64,000 nucleotides of DNA from positions 1 through 64,000 of the forward strand of contig NZ_JAFEMD010000031.1 of NCBI RefSeq assembly GCF_016892765.1, given 5' to 3'. The notes beneath the pieces are model-generated. The model saw nothing but the letters and a program-made list of their open reading frames with translations, did no database searches and was not told the DNA's origin. Both the position numbers and the translations under genes were made by a program. Positions within the stretch are counted from its first letter, which is position 1; each line of letters begins with the position of its first letter. Positions 1 through 9,112 of this stretch are shown here, piece by piece. The stretch is from Microvirga arvi (GTDB taxonomy: Bacteria; Pseudomonadota; Alphaproteobacteria; Rhizobiales; Beijerinckiaceae).

Positions 1-90
1 GCCGGTCTGCTCGCGGTGGCCGCTATCCTACTTGTGATCGCCCTCCTGCCTTCCATCCGAAAGGGAAGGGACGAGGTCTTTGTTGAGTAG
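1..90 (+). CDS. C-terminal end of a tripartite tricarboxylate transporter large permease (TctA-like), partial
   Basis: The window opens inside a reading frame that ends with TAG at 88-90. The 29 visible residues are a hydrophobic segment (leucine, isoleucine, valine and alanine) followed by a charged tail, which fits the last transmembrane helix and cytoplasmic end of a membrane protein. The next gene is a TctC/Bug-type periplasmic binding protein, and TctA permeases usually sit beside these, so a TctA identity is inferred mainly from context. Too little is present for a sequence-based family call. Confidence 0.5.
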   Translation, partial: AGLLAVAAILLVIALLPSIRKGRDEVFVE

Positions 91-153
91 CGAGTGGCGC
101 GTGTGCGGCGCCGATGGTCCGACAACAGCAATCAACCAGGGAAGGAAATGCAC

Positions 154-1134
154 ATGAAACGAACTCTCTTCACCCTCGCCGCGGCTCTCGGCTTCGTTGC
201 GACGGCTGCACAGGCACAGGGCACCTATCCGACACGGCCGATCACTCTGGTGGTTCCGTTCACCGCCGGCGGAACGACTGATGTGGTGGCCCGCTTCATG
301 GCCGATCACATGGGTCGCACTCTTGGCCAGCAGCTCGTGGTCGAGAACGTCACCGGCGCCGGTGGCACCGTCGGTGTCACCCGGGTCGCCAAGGCTGAGC
401 CCGATGGCTACACGATCCTGATGGGCAACCTGGGAACGCAAGCGGCGAGCGTCGGCCTCTATCCGAAGCTGGCCTATGATCCACGCACCGATTTCGAGCC
501 GATCATGAATTCGGCGTCGACGCCGATGCTCGTGGTCGCGAAGAAGGACCTGCCGGTCAAGGACTTCAAGGAATTCATCGCGTACCTGAAGGCCAATGCC
601 CCCAAGATGAACTATGGCTCCGGCGGTGTCGGCTCGACCTCGCACCTGACGTGCCTGTTCATGGAATCCCTTCTGGGGGTGAAGCCGCAGCACGTGCCGT
701 TCCGTGGCTCGGGGCCGGCCCTGAACGCGCTCCTCGGTGGCCAGGTCGATTACGTCTGCGACCAGACGGTTGCCATCGTTCCGACCGTCCAGGCCAAGCA
801 GGTAAATGGACTGGTCGTTGCGGTCCAGAACCGCCTTCCGGTTGTCCCAGATGTCCCAACATCGGCTGAACAGGGGCTGCCGCAATTCCAGGCGACGGGC
901 TGGAACGCGCTCTTCGCACCCAAGGGCACGCCCAAGGACATCGTCACGAAGCTGAATGCTGCGGCCAAAGCTGCCCTCAAGGACGAGACCACGCGCAAGC
1001 GCCTTCTCGACCTCGGCGCCGAGCTCCCGGACGAGGCCGGCCAGACGCCCGAGGCTCTCGGCCAACTCGTCAGCTCCGAAATCGACAAATGGGTCCCGAT
1101 CATCAAGGGCGCAGGCGTGACGGGGCAGCAGTAG
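154..1134 (+). CDS. Bug/TctC-family periplasmic solute-binding protein of a tripartite tricarboxylate transporter
   Basis: About 326 residues, with a Sec signal peptide (MKRT, a hydrophobic core, then cleavage near AQAQ). The mature protein starts with YPTRPITLVVPFTAGG and contains the TTDVVAR and YGSGGVGSTSHL segments typical of Bug-family proteins, which bind carboxylates in the periplasm and hand them to the TctAB permease. ATG 154 is preferred because AGGAA at 143-147 is well spaced from it; ATG 148 is the alternative. The gene heads a run of hydroxy-acid catabolic genes, so tartrate, malate or a related diacid is the likely ligand (inference). Family confident, ligand not. Confidence 0.88.
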   Translation: MKRTLFTLAAALGFVATAAQAQGTYPTRPITLVVPFTAGGTTDVVARFMADHMGRTLGQQLVVENVTGAGGTVGVTRVAKAEPDGYTILMGNLGTQAASVGLYPKLAYDPRTDFEPIMNSASTPMLVVAKKDLPVKDFKEFIAYLKANAPKMNYGSGGVGSTSHLTCLFMESLLGVKPQHVPFRGSGPALNALLGGQVDYVCDQTVAIVPTVQAKQVNGLVVAVQNRLPVVPDVPTSAEQGLPQFQATGWNALFAPKGTPKDIVTKLNAAAKAALKDETTRKRLLDLGAELPDEAGQTPEALGQLVSSEIDKWVPIIKGAGVTGQQ

Positions 1135-1202
1135 CAACTGACAACCGCGCGAACCCATACTGAGCTTTCGGGCACACTTAATACTGACGAACAGGATTTC
1201 AC

Positions 1203-2285
1203 ATGGCACAGGATCAAAAGAAGCGCTATCGGCTGGCGGTCATCCCTGGCGACGGCATCGGGAAGGAAACGACGCCTGAAGGCGTGCGTGTCCTCGAGGC
1301 CGCTGCCAAGAAGTTCGGCTTTGACTTGCAACTCGACCACTTCGACTTCTCGTCCTACGACTATTACGCCAAGCACGGGCGCATGCTGCCAGAGGACTGG
1401 AAGAACCAGATCGGCTCCCACGACGCCATCTTCTTCGGCGCGGTCGGTTGGCCGGAGAAGATCCCGGACCATGTCTCGCTCTGGGGCTCGCTGCTCCAGT
1501 TCCGGCGCGAGTTCGATCAGTACATCAACCTGCGACCGGTGCGCCTGATGCCCGGCGTGCCGACGCCGCTCGCCAACCGTAAGCCCGGCGACATCGACTT
1601 CTGGGTCGTGCGCGAGAATACCGAGGGCGAGTACTCGTCCATCGGCGGCAAGATGTTCCCGGGCACGGAGCGCGAGGTGGTCATCCAGGAAACCGTGATG
1701 ACGCGCATCGGTGTTGACCGCGTGCTGCAATTCGCCTTCGACCTCGCGCAGAAGCGGCCCAAGAAGCATCTGACCTCGGCCACGAAGTCGAATGGGATCT
1801 CGATCACCATGCCCTATTGGGACGAGCGCGTGGAGGAGATGGCCAAGCGCTATCCAGACGTGAAGTGGGACAAGTACCACATCGACATTCTCACAGCCCA
1901 TTTCGTGCTGCATCCCGACTGGTTCGACGTGGTCGTCGCATCGAATCTCTTTGGGGACATCCTGTCCGATCTTGGCCCAGCCTGCACGGGCACCATCGGC
2001 ATCGCGCCCTCGGGCAACATCAATCCTGGCAGTGATTTCCCGTCGCTGTTCGAGCCCGTCCACGGTTCGGCTCCGGACATTGCCGGGCAGGGGATCGCAA
2101 ACCCCATTGGCCAGATCTGGGCCGGCGCCATGATGCTGGAGCATCTCGGCGAGGGCGAAGCGGCTGCCGCCATTGTGCAGTCCATTGAGGATGTGCTGAG
2201 CGAGCGAACCCTGCGCACGCGCGATCTCGGCGGCAATGCCGGAACCGAGACCACGGGTAAGGCTGTTGCCGACGCCCTGGGCTAG
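1203..2285 (+). CDS. ttuC: Tartrate dehydrogenase/decarboxylase, D-malate dehydrogenase type (isocitrate/isopropylmalate dehydrogenase family)
   Basis: 360 residues, full length for the NAD- and divalent-metal-dependent beta-decarboxylating dehydrogenases. Visible signatures are VIPGDGIGKE at the N-terminus, VVRENTEGEYSS in the substrate loop, SNLFGDILSDLGPA with the metal-binding aspartates, and EPVHGSAPDIAG near the C-terminus. The family oxidises tartrate, D-malate or related 2-hydroxy acids in the cytoplasm. It lies 68 bp after the binding-protein gene and is followed by a paralogue, a glycerate kinase-type gene and pyruvate kinase, the same content as the Agrobacterium ttu tartrate operon. 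Exact substrate preference cannot be read from sequence. Confidence 0.88.
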   Translation: MAQDQKKRYRLAVIPGDGIGKETTPEGVRVLEAAAKKFGFDLQLDHFDFSSYDYYAKHGRMLPEDWKNQIGSHDAIFFGAVGWPEKIPDHVSLWGSLLQFRREFDQYINLRPVRLMPGVPTPLANRKPGDIDFWVVRENTEGEYSSIGGKMFPGTEREVVIQETVMTRIGVDRVLQFAFDLAQKRPKKHLTSATKSNGISITMPYWDERVEEMAKRYPDVKWDKYHIDILTAHFVLHPDWFDVVVASNLFGDILSDLGPACTGTIGIAPSGNINPGSDFPSLFEPVHGSAPDIAGQGIANPIGQIWAGAMMLEHLGEGEAAAAIVQSIEDVLSERTLRTRDLGGNAGTETTGKAVADALG

Positions 2286-2357
2286 AGAGCCAAGCACAGA
2301 AGTGAACTCAAATCCTGACCGCGAGATGTCGCCGGTCGCAGCTAAAGGAAACCAATA

Positions 2358-3434
2358 ATGAACAGCTACAAGATCGCAGCCGTCCCCGGCGACGGAATTG
2401 GTAAGGAAGTCATCGCTGCCGGCGTTGAAGTTCTCCAGGCTTTGGCCGAGCGGGACGGCGGTTTCAATCTCGATTTCGAGACCTTCGACTGGGGCTCGGA
2501 CTACTACAAGAAGCACGGCATCATGATGCCGGAGAACGGCCGGGAGACCCTGAAGAACTTCGACTCAATCTATTTTGGCGCCGTGGGTGCGCCCGACGTG
2601 CCCGACCACATTACGTTGTGGGGGCTGCGCCTCGCCATCTGCCAGCCTTTCGACCAATACGCCAATGTGCGCCCGACCCGGATCCTGCCGGGCATCCAGG
2701 GACCGTTGCGTGATGTGGAGGCGAAGGATCTCGACTGGGTGATCGTCCGCGAGAACTCCGAGGGCGAATATGCTGGCCAAGGCGGGCGCTCTCACCGGGG
2801 ACTGCCGGAGGAGGTGGCAACTGAGGTCTCGATCTTCACTCGTGCTGGCGTCACCCGCATCATGCGGTTTGCGTTCGAGATCGCACGCTCGCGTCCGCGC
2901 AAGCTGCTGACTGTGGTCACCAAGTCCAATGCCCAGCGGCACGGCATGGTCATGTGGGACGAGATCGCGGCCGAGGTGGCGCAGGATTATCCCGACGTGA
3001 CCTGGGACAAGATGCTGGTCGATGCCATGACGATGCGCATGACCCTGAAGCCGCAGACTCTTGACACCATTGTCGCGACCAACCTGCATGCGGACATCCT
3101 GTCCGATCTGGCTGCGGCTCTCGCAGGCTCGCTCGGCATCGCGCCGACGGCGAACATCAATCCGGAGCGCAAGTTCCCGTCCATGTTCGAGCCGATCCAT
3201 GGTTCGGCTTTCGACATCACCGGCAAGGGCATCGCCAATCCTGTCGGCACCTTCTGGACCGCAACCATGATGCTGGAACATCTGGGTGAAAAACCTGCGG
3301 CCGAGCGCCTGATGCGGGCGATTGAACGGGTCACGGCCGATCCGTCGCTGCATACGCCGGACCTCGGTGGCCAGGCCACGACCCGCCAGGTCACGGATGC
3401 CGTCATCGCGGCCATCCACGGCGACAACGCATAA
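2358..3434 (+). CDS. Second tartrate/D-malate-type dehydrogenase (tandem paralogue)
   Basis: 358 residues of the same family as the gene just upstream, with AVPGDGIGKE, VIVRENSEGEYAG, TNLHADILSDLAAAL and EPIHGSAFDITG. The two proteins are clearly homologous but well diverged (for example SNLFGDILSDLG against TNLHADILSDLA), so this is an old duplication or separate acquisition. They may act on different stereoisomers or hydroxy acids of one pathway (inference). A gap of 72 bp from the previous gene and 15 bp to the next supports a single operon. Confidence 0.87.
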   Translation: MNSYKIAAVPGDGIGKEVIAAGVEVLQALAERDGGFNLDFETFDWGSDYYKKHGIMMPENGRETLKNFDSIYFGAVGAPDVPDHITLWGLRLAICQPFDQYANVRPTRILPGIQGPLRDVEAKDLDWVIVRENSEGEYAGQGGRSHRGLPEEVATEVSIFTRAGVTRIMRFAFEIARSRPRKLLTVVTKSNAQRHGMVMWDEIAAEVAQDYPDVTWDKMLVDAMTMRMTLKPQTLDTIVATNLHADILSDLAAALAGSLGIAPTANINPERKFPSMFEPIHGSAFDITGKGIANPVGTFWTATMMLEHLGEKPAAERLMRAIERVTADPSLHTPDLGGQATTRQVTDAVIAAIHGDNA

Positions 3435-3449
3435 GGACAGGCAGCGCCG

Positions 3450-4733
3450 ATGCTCCAGCCGCGTGGAATCCTGCGATCATTGTTCGAGGCGGCCATCGCG
3501 GCCGCCAACCCGGCTCAATGCGTGCCTCCGAACCTGCCGCAGCCGCCGCGGGGACGCACGATCGTCATCGGGGCGGGCAAGGCCGCGGCCTCCATGGCGC
3601 GTGCGGTCGAGCAGCACTGGAAAGGTGACCTATCGGGACTTGTCGTCACGCGTTATGGCCATGCCGTGCCGGCGTCCCGTATCCGGGTCCGCGAGGCGGC
3701 CCACCCGGTGCCGGACATGGCAGGCCTCGAGGCGGCACGCGAGATCATCAGCCTCGTCGCCGATCTTGGACCCGACGATCTCGTACTGTGCCTGATCTCG
3801 GGCGGCGGCTCAGCGCTCCTGGCGCTGCCGATCGAGGGCCTGACGCTCACGGACAAGCAGGAAGTGAACAAGGCGCTGCTGCGGTCGGGGGCGACAATTG
3901 GCGAGATAAACTGCGTCCGACGGCATCTCTCGGCCATAAAAGGCGGGCGGCTGGCCGCGGCATGCCACCCCGCGAAGATCGTCACGCTCCTGATCTCCGA
4001 TGTTCCCGGCGACGATCCGATCAACATCGCCTCCGGTCCGACCGTGCCAGACCCCACCACGTGTGAAGACGCACTTGAGATCCTGGAGCGCTACGGGATC
4101 AAGCCGGCTCCGGCGGTGCTGGAAGTTCTCACCAGCGGTCGGGGCGAGACAATCAAATCTGGGGACGAGCGCCTTGCACAAGCCGACGTCCGGATGATCG
4201 TCACGCCGCAAATGGCCCTGGAGGCTGCGGCTCGGGTCGCAGCCAAGCACGGTCTTGCCGCACATATCCTTGGCGATGCAATCGAAGGCGAAGCTCGCGA
4301 CCTTGGTAAGGTTATGGCTGGGATTGCGCTCCAAGTGGCGCGGAGAGGTCAGCCCTTCACCCCACCTTGCGTGCTCCTCTCCGGCGGCGAGACGACCGTG
4401 ACAGTGCGGCGGCAGGGGCGAGGCGGGCGCAACGTTGAGTTCCTGCTGTCCTTGGCCACGACCCTCGACGGGCATCCTGGGGTCCATGCTCTTGCGGGGG
4501 ACACAGACGGAGTCGACGGCCTTGAGGAGATTGCCGGGGCCTACCTCGCGCCGGACAGCATCGCCCGTGCCTGGACCAAGGGCATCGGCGTCAAGAGGAG
4601 CCTTGCCGAAAACGATGGCCATGGCTTCTTTGAAGCGCTCGGCGACGGCATCGTGACCGGGCCGACCCTCACCAACGTCAATGACTTCCGCGCGATACTC
4701 ATCACCGAGGAGGCGGCGATCAACGCTGAGTAA
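3450..4733 (+). CDS. ttuD: Glycerate 2-kinase / hydroxypyruvate reductase-type protein (TtuD, MOFRL family)
   Basis: 427 residues, the usual family length. The N-terminal half has IVIGAGKAAASMARA and LVLCLISGGGSALLALP; the C-terminal MOFRL region has VLLSGGETTVTV, RGGRNVEFLL and ALAGDTDGVDG. These proteins were first named hydroxypyruvate reductases in tartrate operons, and several have been shown to be glycerate 2-kinases. Here it would channel glycerate from tartrate breakdown to 2-phosphoglycerate and so to pyruvate kinase, whose gene begins 3 bp downstream. The tight spacing supports co-transcription with both neighbours. Confidence 0.88.
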   Translation: MLQPRGILRSLFEAAIAAANPAQCVPPNLPQPPRGRTIVIGAGKAAASMARAVEQHWKGDLSGLVVTRYGHAVPASRIRVREAAHPVPDMAGLEAAREIISLVADLGPDDLVLCLISGGGSALLALPIEGLTLTDKQEVNKALLRSGATIGEINCVRRHLSAIKGGRLAAACHPAKIVTLLISDVPGDDPINIASGPTVPDPTTCEDALEILERYGIKPAPAVLEVLTSGRGETIKSGDERLAQADVRMIVTPQMALEAAARVAAKHGLAAHILGDAIEGEARDLGKVMAGIALQVARRGQPFTPPCVLLSGGETTVTVRRQGRGGRNVEFLLSLATTLDGHPGVHALAGDTDGVDGLEEIAGAYLAPDSIARAWTKGIGVKRSLAENDGHGFFEALGDGIVTGPTLTNVNDFRAILITEEAAINAE

Positions 4734-4736
4734 GCC

Positions 4737-6178
4737 ATGCGCCGACAACGCCATGCCAAGATCGTCGCGACCGTCGGACCGGCGAGCGCATCGCCCGCCA
4801 AGCTGCGGGAGCTCTTCCTCGCCGGGGTCGACACCTTCCGGCTGAACTTCAGCCACGGATCCCACCAGGATCATGCCGCCGTCCATGCCGCGATCCGGGC
4901 GCTCGAGAAGGATGTCGGTCGGCCGATCGGCATCCTCCAAGACCTGCAAGGACCGAAGATCAGGATCGGCACGCTCAAGGGCGGTGCATTGGCCCTGCCC
5001 GAGGGCGAGACGATCCGGTTCGTCCTGGAGGGCACGGACGGCGACAGGACCTCGATCCCTCTTCCCCATCCAGAGATCTTCGCCGCGATCCTGCCGGGGC
5101 AGAACCGGCTCATCGACGACGGCCGTGTCCGGGTCAAGGTGACGGGACTTGGCAACGACTCCATCGAGGCCAGGGCCGTCACGGCTGGCAAGATCAGCAA
5201 TCGCAAGGGCGTCAACCTGCCGGGCACGGCGCTGGAGCTGTCGCCTCTGACAGCAAAGGACCGGGCCAATCTCGCCTTCGGACTTGATCTCGGCGTGGAC
5301 TGGGTGGCCCTGTCGTTCGTCCAGCGGTCATCCGACATGATCGAGGCCCGTGCCTTGATCGGCGAGCGGGCCGGGCTCCTGGCGAAGATCGAGAAGCCTT
5401 CGGCGCTTGATCATATCGAGGACATCGTGCGCCTGTCTGATGCAGTCATGGTCGCCCGCGGCGATCTTGGTGTCGAGATCCCACCAGAGGAGGTTCCCGG
5501 GCGGCAGAAGGAGCTGGTGCGCCTCTGCCGTCTGGCCGTGAAGCCGGTGATCGTTGCGACCCAGATGCTCGACTCGATGGTCGGTGCCCCGACGCCGACC
5601 CGGGCCGAGGCCTCCGATGTGGCAACGGCGATCTATGACGGGGCGGATGCGGTGATGCCGTCGGCGGAGTCCGTCGCAGGCCAGTATCCGGTTGAGGCGG
5701 TTGCCATGATGGACCGCATCATCAGCAAGACCGAGCAGGACAAGGCCTACCGCTCCATCGTCACGGCTCTAAGGGCAGCGATCGAGGAGAGCCCGCCCCA
5801 TGCCGTTGCCAACACCGCGGCCGATTTGGCCCAGGCGATCCACGCCCCCTGCATCGTCGCGTGCACCTCAAGCGGCACCACCGCGAGCCGCATCGCCCGG
5901 ATGTGGCGATCCTCGCGATCACTCCGGACGAGAACGTGGCGCGGCGGCTGTGCCTGCTTTGGGGCGCCCACAGCGTCCGCTCGGAGGACATCCACACCTA
6001 TGAGGAGATGGTGGAGCAGGCCGAGGCGCATGCACGGTCTGAGGGCTTGGCCCAGCCCCCGGAGTTCATCGTGGTCGTCGCCGGCGTTCTCTTCGGAACG
6101 GCGGGTACGACCAACAATCTTCGGGTCGTGCAGCTCGCCCGGTGCGGGAATGATCAATCGATTGCTCATGGCAAATGA
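4737..6178 (+). pseudogene. pyk: Pyruvate kinase (TtuE-type) interrupted by a frameshift
   Basis: Reading from ATG 4737 gives a convincing pyruvate kinase: KIVATVGPAS, FRLNFSHGSH, LQDLQGPKIRIG, LLAKIEKPSALDHI, VMVARGDLGVEIP and the ATQMLDSM segment. At about 5896, after TTASRIAR, the frame runs into unrelated sequence. The family C-terminus (RPDVAILAITPDENVARRL, then a glycine-rich end) continues in another frame to the TGA at 6176-6178. The shift equals one lost base modulo three, and two or three residues expected at the junction seem absent, so a deletion of 1, 4 or 7 bases fits. The active-site domain is intact; the C-terminal domain would be lost. A sequencing error is the alternative. 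Confidence 0.82.
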
Positions 6179-6479
6179 CTGTTCCGAAAGGCGCTTGCGG
6201 CCATCCGACTTGTGGCACTCGGTGCCTGCTCCGTGTTCCCTTTTGGGAACATCTCATTTTCGCACTTTCCGGACTAAGGCCGAAAATCCCTTTGGATAGG
6301 TGCACTGAACATTCCTGTCAGTGAGCGGGGTTTACTGCCTAACCGGTCCCGTCCCAGAGGTGCTGTCCATGAGGCTGCGCCCGAAACGAAGTCAAATAAG
6401 GAGAACCCCTCAGTGGATGGCCAGTTTGCAGCTTGGCAAGGAGTGGCTATCCTGCTCGTCTTCATTGCCTTGAGTTTTC
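6179..6479. other. Intergenic, no gene seen
   Basis: About 300 bases between the frameshifted pyruvate kinase and the diguanylate cyclase gene. Frames here are short with no recognisable protein. The promoter of the downstream gene should lie here, but I could not identify one with confidence. Confidence 0.4.
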
Positions 6480-7418
6480 ATGACCTCGTTGCCTTTCACC
6501 CCTGATGACGGGGCCCTCCGGTACCTAGTAGAGACTCTCACGGAGAGCGGGCAGGCGGTGTCCATCTTTGATGCTGACGACAATCTCCGGTACGCCAACA
6601 AAACTTATCAGGGCATGTTCCTGGGCAACTACAACGGTCCGTTCACCTTTACCGGCATCGTTCGCCACGCGCATAGGAACGGGCTTGGGGTCCGAATTGA
6701 TGACGGGAATGTGGAGGCTTTCCTTGCAAGAACCCTGCCGCGGCGCCGCAGCGTTCCTCGCAAGTCTTTCGAGACCGATCTGGTGGATGGTCGCTGGTTC
6801 TGGATCGATCACACGGTGCTCCCGAACGGCTGGGTGCTGTCCGTGGGCGCTGACATCACAACTTTGAAGAACAATGAGAAGTCCCTGCGCCAAGCCCATG
6901 AGGCCGCGCTCAAGGCATCACAGACCGATCAGCTCACGGGGCTACCGAACCGCCGCCACATCCTGGGGCTGCTCGACGAGGCGCTCGCCGCCAGCGAGAC
7001 GACGGGAACAGGCTTGTGCGTTGCGGTGATCGACATCGACCACTTCAAGGCCATCAACGATGCGCATGGGCACGAGGCAGGCGATGCTGTCCTCGAGCAT
7101 TTCGCGCACTCCTGCCGAGCGAGGGTACGGGCACAGGACTGCTTGGGGCGCACCGGTGGAGAGGAGTTCCTGCTGCTGCTGCCCGAGGTTCGGTTGGACG
7201 ATGCTGTGCGGATCATTGATCGCATCCGGGACGGCTTCCCTCCAGCGGTCCTGGAGCACAGCAGACTTGAACTGCCTTGCACCTTCAGTGCTGGAGTGAC
7301 TGAAGCTCTGCCAGATGATGACCGCAGCTCGATCCTCCGTCGAGCTGACCGTGCCCTGTATGCCGCCAAGGAGGAGGGAAGGAACCGCACCAGGATCAGC
7401 TCTGAAGGAACACCTTGA
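6480..7418 (+). CDS. Diguanylate cyclase with N-terminal PAS-like domain
   Basis: 312 residues. Residues 1-125 look like a PAS sensor (SIFDADDNLRYANKTYQGMF, then a conserved-looking WFWIDHTVLPNGWVLSVG strand region). A linker leads to a GGDEF domain beginning at TDQLTGLPNRRHILGLL. The active-site motif is GGEEF at residues 226-230, an active form of the signature, and RAQD at 217-220 is an intact RxxD inhibitory site at the canonical five-residue distance. The enzyme should make cyclic di-GMP from GTP with product inhibition. No transmembrane segment is seen, so a soluble sensor is expected; its ligand is unknown. Confidence 0.92.
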   Translation: MTSLPFTPDDGALRYLVETLTESGQAVSIFDADDNLRYANKTYQGMFLGNYNGPFTFTGIVRHAHRNGLGVRIDDGNVEAFLARTLPRRRSVPRKSFETDLVDGRWFWIDHTVLPNGWVLSVGADITTLKNNEKSLRQAHEAALKASQTDQLTGLPNRRHILGLLDEALAASETTGTGLCVAVIDIDHFKAINDAHGHEAGDAVLEHFAHSCRARVRAQDCLGRTGGEEFLLLLPEVRLDDAVRIIDRIRDGFPPAVLEHSRLELPCTFSAGVTEALPDDDRSSILRRADRALYAAKEEGRNRTRISSEGTP

Positions 7419-7568
7419 GGATGCCGATCACCTCCTAGTGTGCATTTGACCAGTGCGTTGATCAACGCGCTCCCGGTGATCGCCTATGACGTCGAAAACC
7501 CAGTACTCAGGATAGTTGGTGAGGGATGTTGACTTCATCCAACTGCGCCACGGCAGGAAGGCTGGTTC

Positions 7569-7946
7569 GTGGCACTACCATTCGTGCTGAGCGCGAAGCT
7601 CCGCGAGTTCCTCGTGGCCGGCACCCATGTCATGGCCGAGGTTTACGAAGCCGCAAGAGAATTGGTTGTGGAGGTACGAGCGGATCTCTCGGATGTGGTG
7701 GACGGCCTCGACGTCCTGCTCACGCCAAGCGCGCCGGGCGAGGCGCCGCAGGGGCTGGAAGCGACCGGCGATCCGGTGTTCAACCGGATCTGGACGGCGC
7801 TGGGGGTTCCCTGCATCTGCGTGCCGGGTTTGACCGGACCGTCGGGGATGCCCGTCGGCCTACAGGTCGTTGGCCGTTGGGGCGATGACCGACGCGCCTT
7901 GTCCGCTGCATCAAGGATTAGCAGATCATGTCTCCAGCGTGATTGA
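7569..7946 (+). pseudogene. C-terminal fragment of an amidase-signature enzyme
   Basis: About 105 residues match only the last third of amidase/allophanate hydrolase-type proteins: LLTPSAPGEAPQGLEATGDP, FNRIWTALGVPCICVPG and MPVGLQVVGRWGDDRRAL. The catalytic Ser-cisSer-Lys region, which lies in the N-terminal part of the family, is absent, and no matching frame precedes the fragment. It is therefore a remnant, left beside the mobile region that begins just downstream. Confidence 0.72.
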
Positions 7947-8120
7947 CCGCTCCGGAATGCCGCCGGATGACCTTGGTATTTCGGACCTCAGCACCTTCAG
8001 GCATGCATCATCCATCGAAGGTCCGGGATATGGCACTTTCCGGACCTGAGGCCTTGGTCGGGTTATGGAGGCATTGCGGACATTTTGAACAGGCAGTGGA
8101 ACTCCCTTGCGTTTCCTGCA

Positions 8121-9110
8121 TCAGGCTTCTGCAATGGTGTCGATCCAGCCACCAAACACGTCAGCAACCTCCAAGCTGCTGGCAAGATTGTAATTCTCGT
8201 CGGCGAGTTCCTTGTCCTGGTACTGCAGCAGGCTGCTTGCCAGGTGCGGCTCGGATCCTGCCCGATACCGGGCGGTGAAGGCCCCACTCCGCCGGAAGTC
8301 GTGTGGGCTGAGAGCCCGTCCGATGACGCACCGGGTGGTCTCCATAATCCTTCGTTCGACACTGCCATAGCTCAGTGCCTCACCATACTGCCCGATCCAA
8401 AGTGGGCCAGTGAGCAACGGATAATGCTCCTCCCCAATCATGCATTCGCCAGTGTACCGCACCAGACGGGGTCTCGCCCAATTAAGATAAAGGGCGATTG
8501 CAGGATTGAGGCGCTCCCTGATGAGGCGGAGATCGGTCCGTCCGCTCTAGACCTCTCTGCCCGGCAGTTTGATCGCCCAGCGATCCTGCTCGCGCGCAAA
8601 GCTGTGGCTGAGTTCGAGCTCCGAGAAGTTCTTCATCGGTCGGCGCCTGCGAGCTACTTGGGCTTCCTTGACCAGAGTGAGACCTGCCCGGATCAGAACC
8701 TCGGATGTGACGATGCGGTCAAACCGCTCCAGCGGGTAGGCGACAAAGTCCAGGTCATTGGCAATCTCTGTCAGCCAGTTGAGGTCCAGGGAGGGCGCCA
8801 GGACCCCTGCCATGCGCCGCAGCTTGTCACCGAGCGGGCGAGGGTCACAGATGTCCAACCAGAACGGACGCGCTCGATGTAGCAGTCAACGTTTTCAGGC
8901 GTGACCAGCCTGCCAGGTTCGGCCTGAGGATCGAGAGCGCCGCGCTCCTGAAGCGACTCGAGGAAGTAGCCGTAGCGGCGCTCGAGATCCTTACGGGTGA
9001 TCGGCTTCCATCGGGACGCCGCGCCTCCACCCCGCACCAGGCTCGCAAGCCCGAAGCCATGCGAGGCGGTCGGCGGCAGGCCACCCATCGAGAGGCAAGG
9101 AGGTGATCAT
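8121..9110 (-). pseudogene. Second tyrosine recombinase of a tandem pair, inactivated
   Basis: A start ATG at 9108-9110 lies 2 bp after the stop of the upstream recombinase. The product begins MITSLPLDGWPAADRLAWLR, then shifts frame (near 9010) to SRWKPITRKDLERRYGYFLE, shifts again (near 8855) to LGDKLRRMAGVLAPSLDLNW, meets an in-frame TAG at 8547-8549, and resumes in the same frame to the C-terminus. The catalytic end is still readable: SPHDFRRSGAF carries the HxxR pair and DENYNLASSL the tyrosine. A segment before MKNFSELEL also appears shorter than in relatives. Two frameshifts plus one nonsense codon make it a clear pseudogene. Confidence 0.85.
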
Positions 9111-9112
9111 GC

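Noticed and set aside
750..2516. A 588-residue open frame on the minus strand opposite the tartrate genes
   Set aside because: It spans two confidently identified plus-strand dehydrogenases and has no recognisable domain; long antisense frames arise from high G+C codon use.
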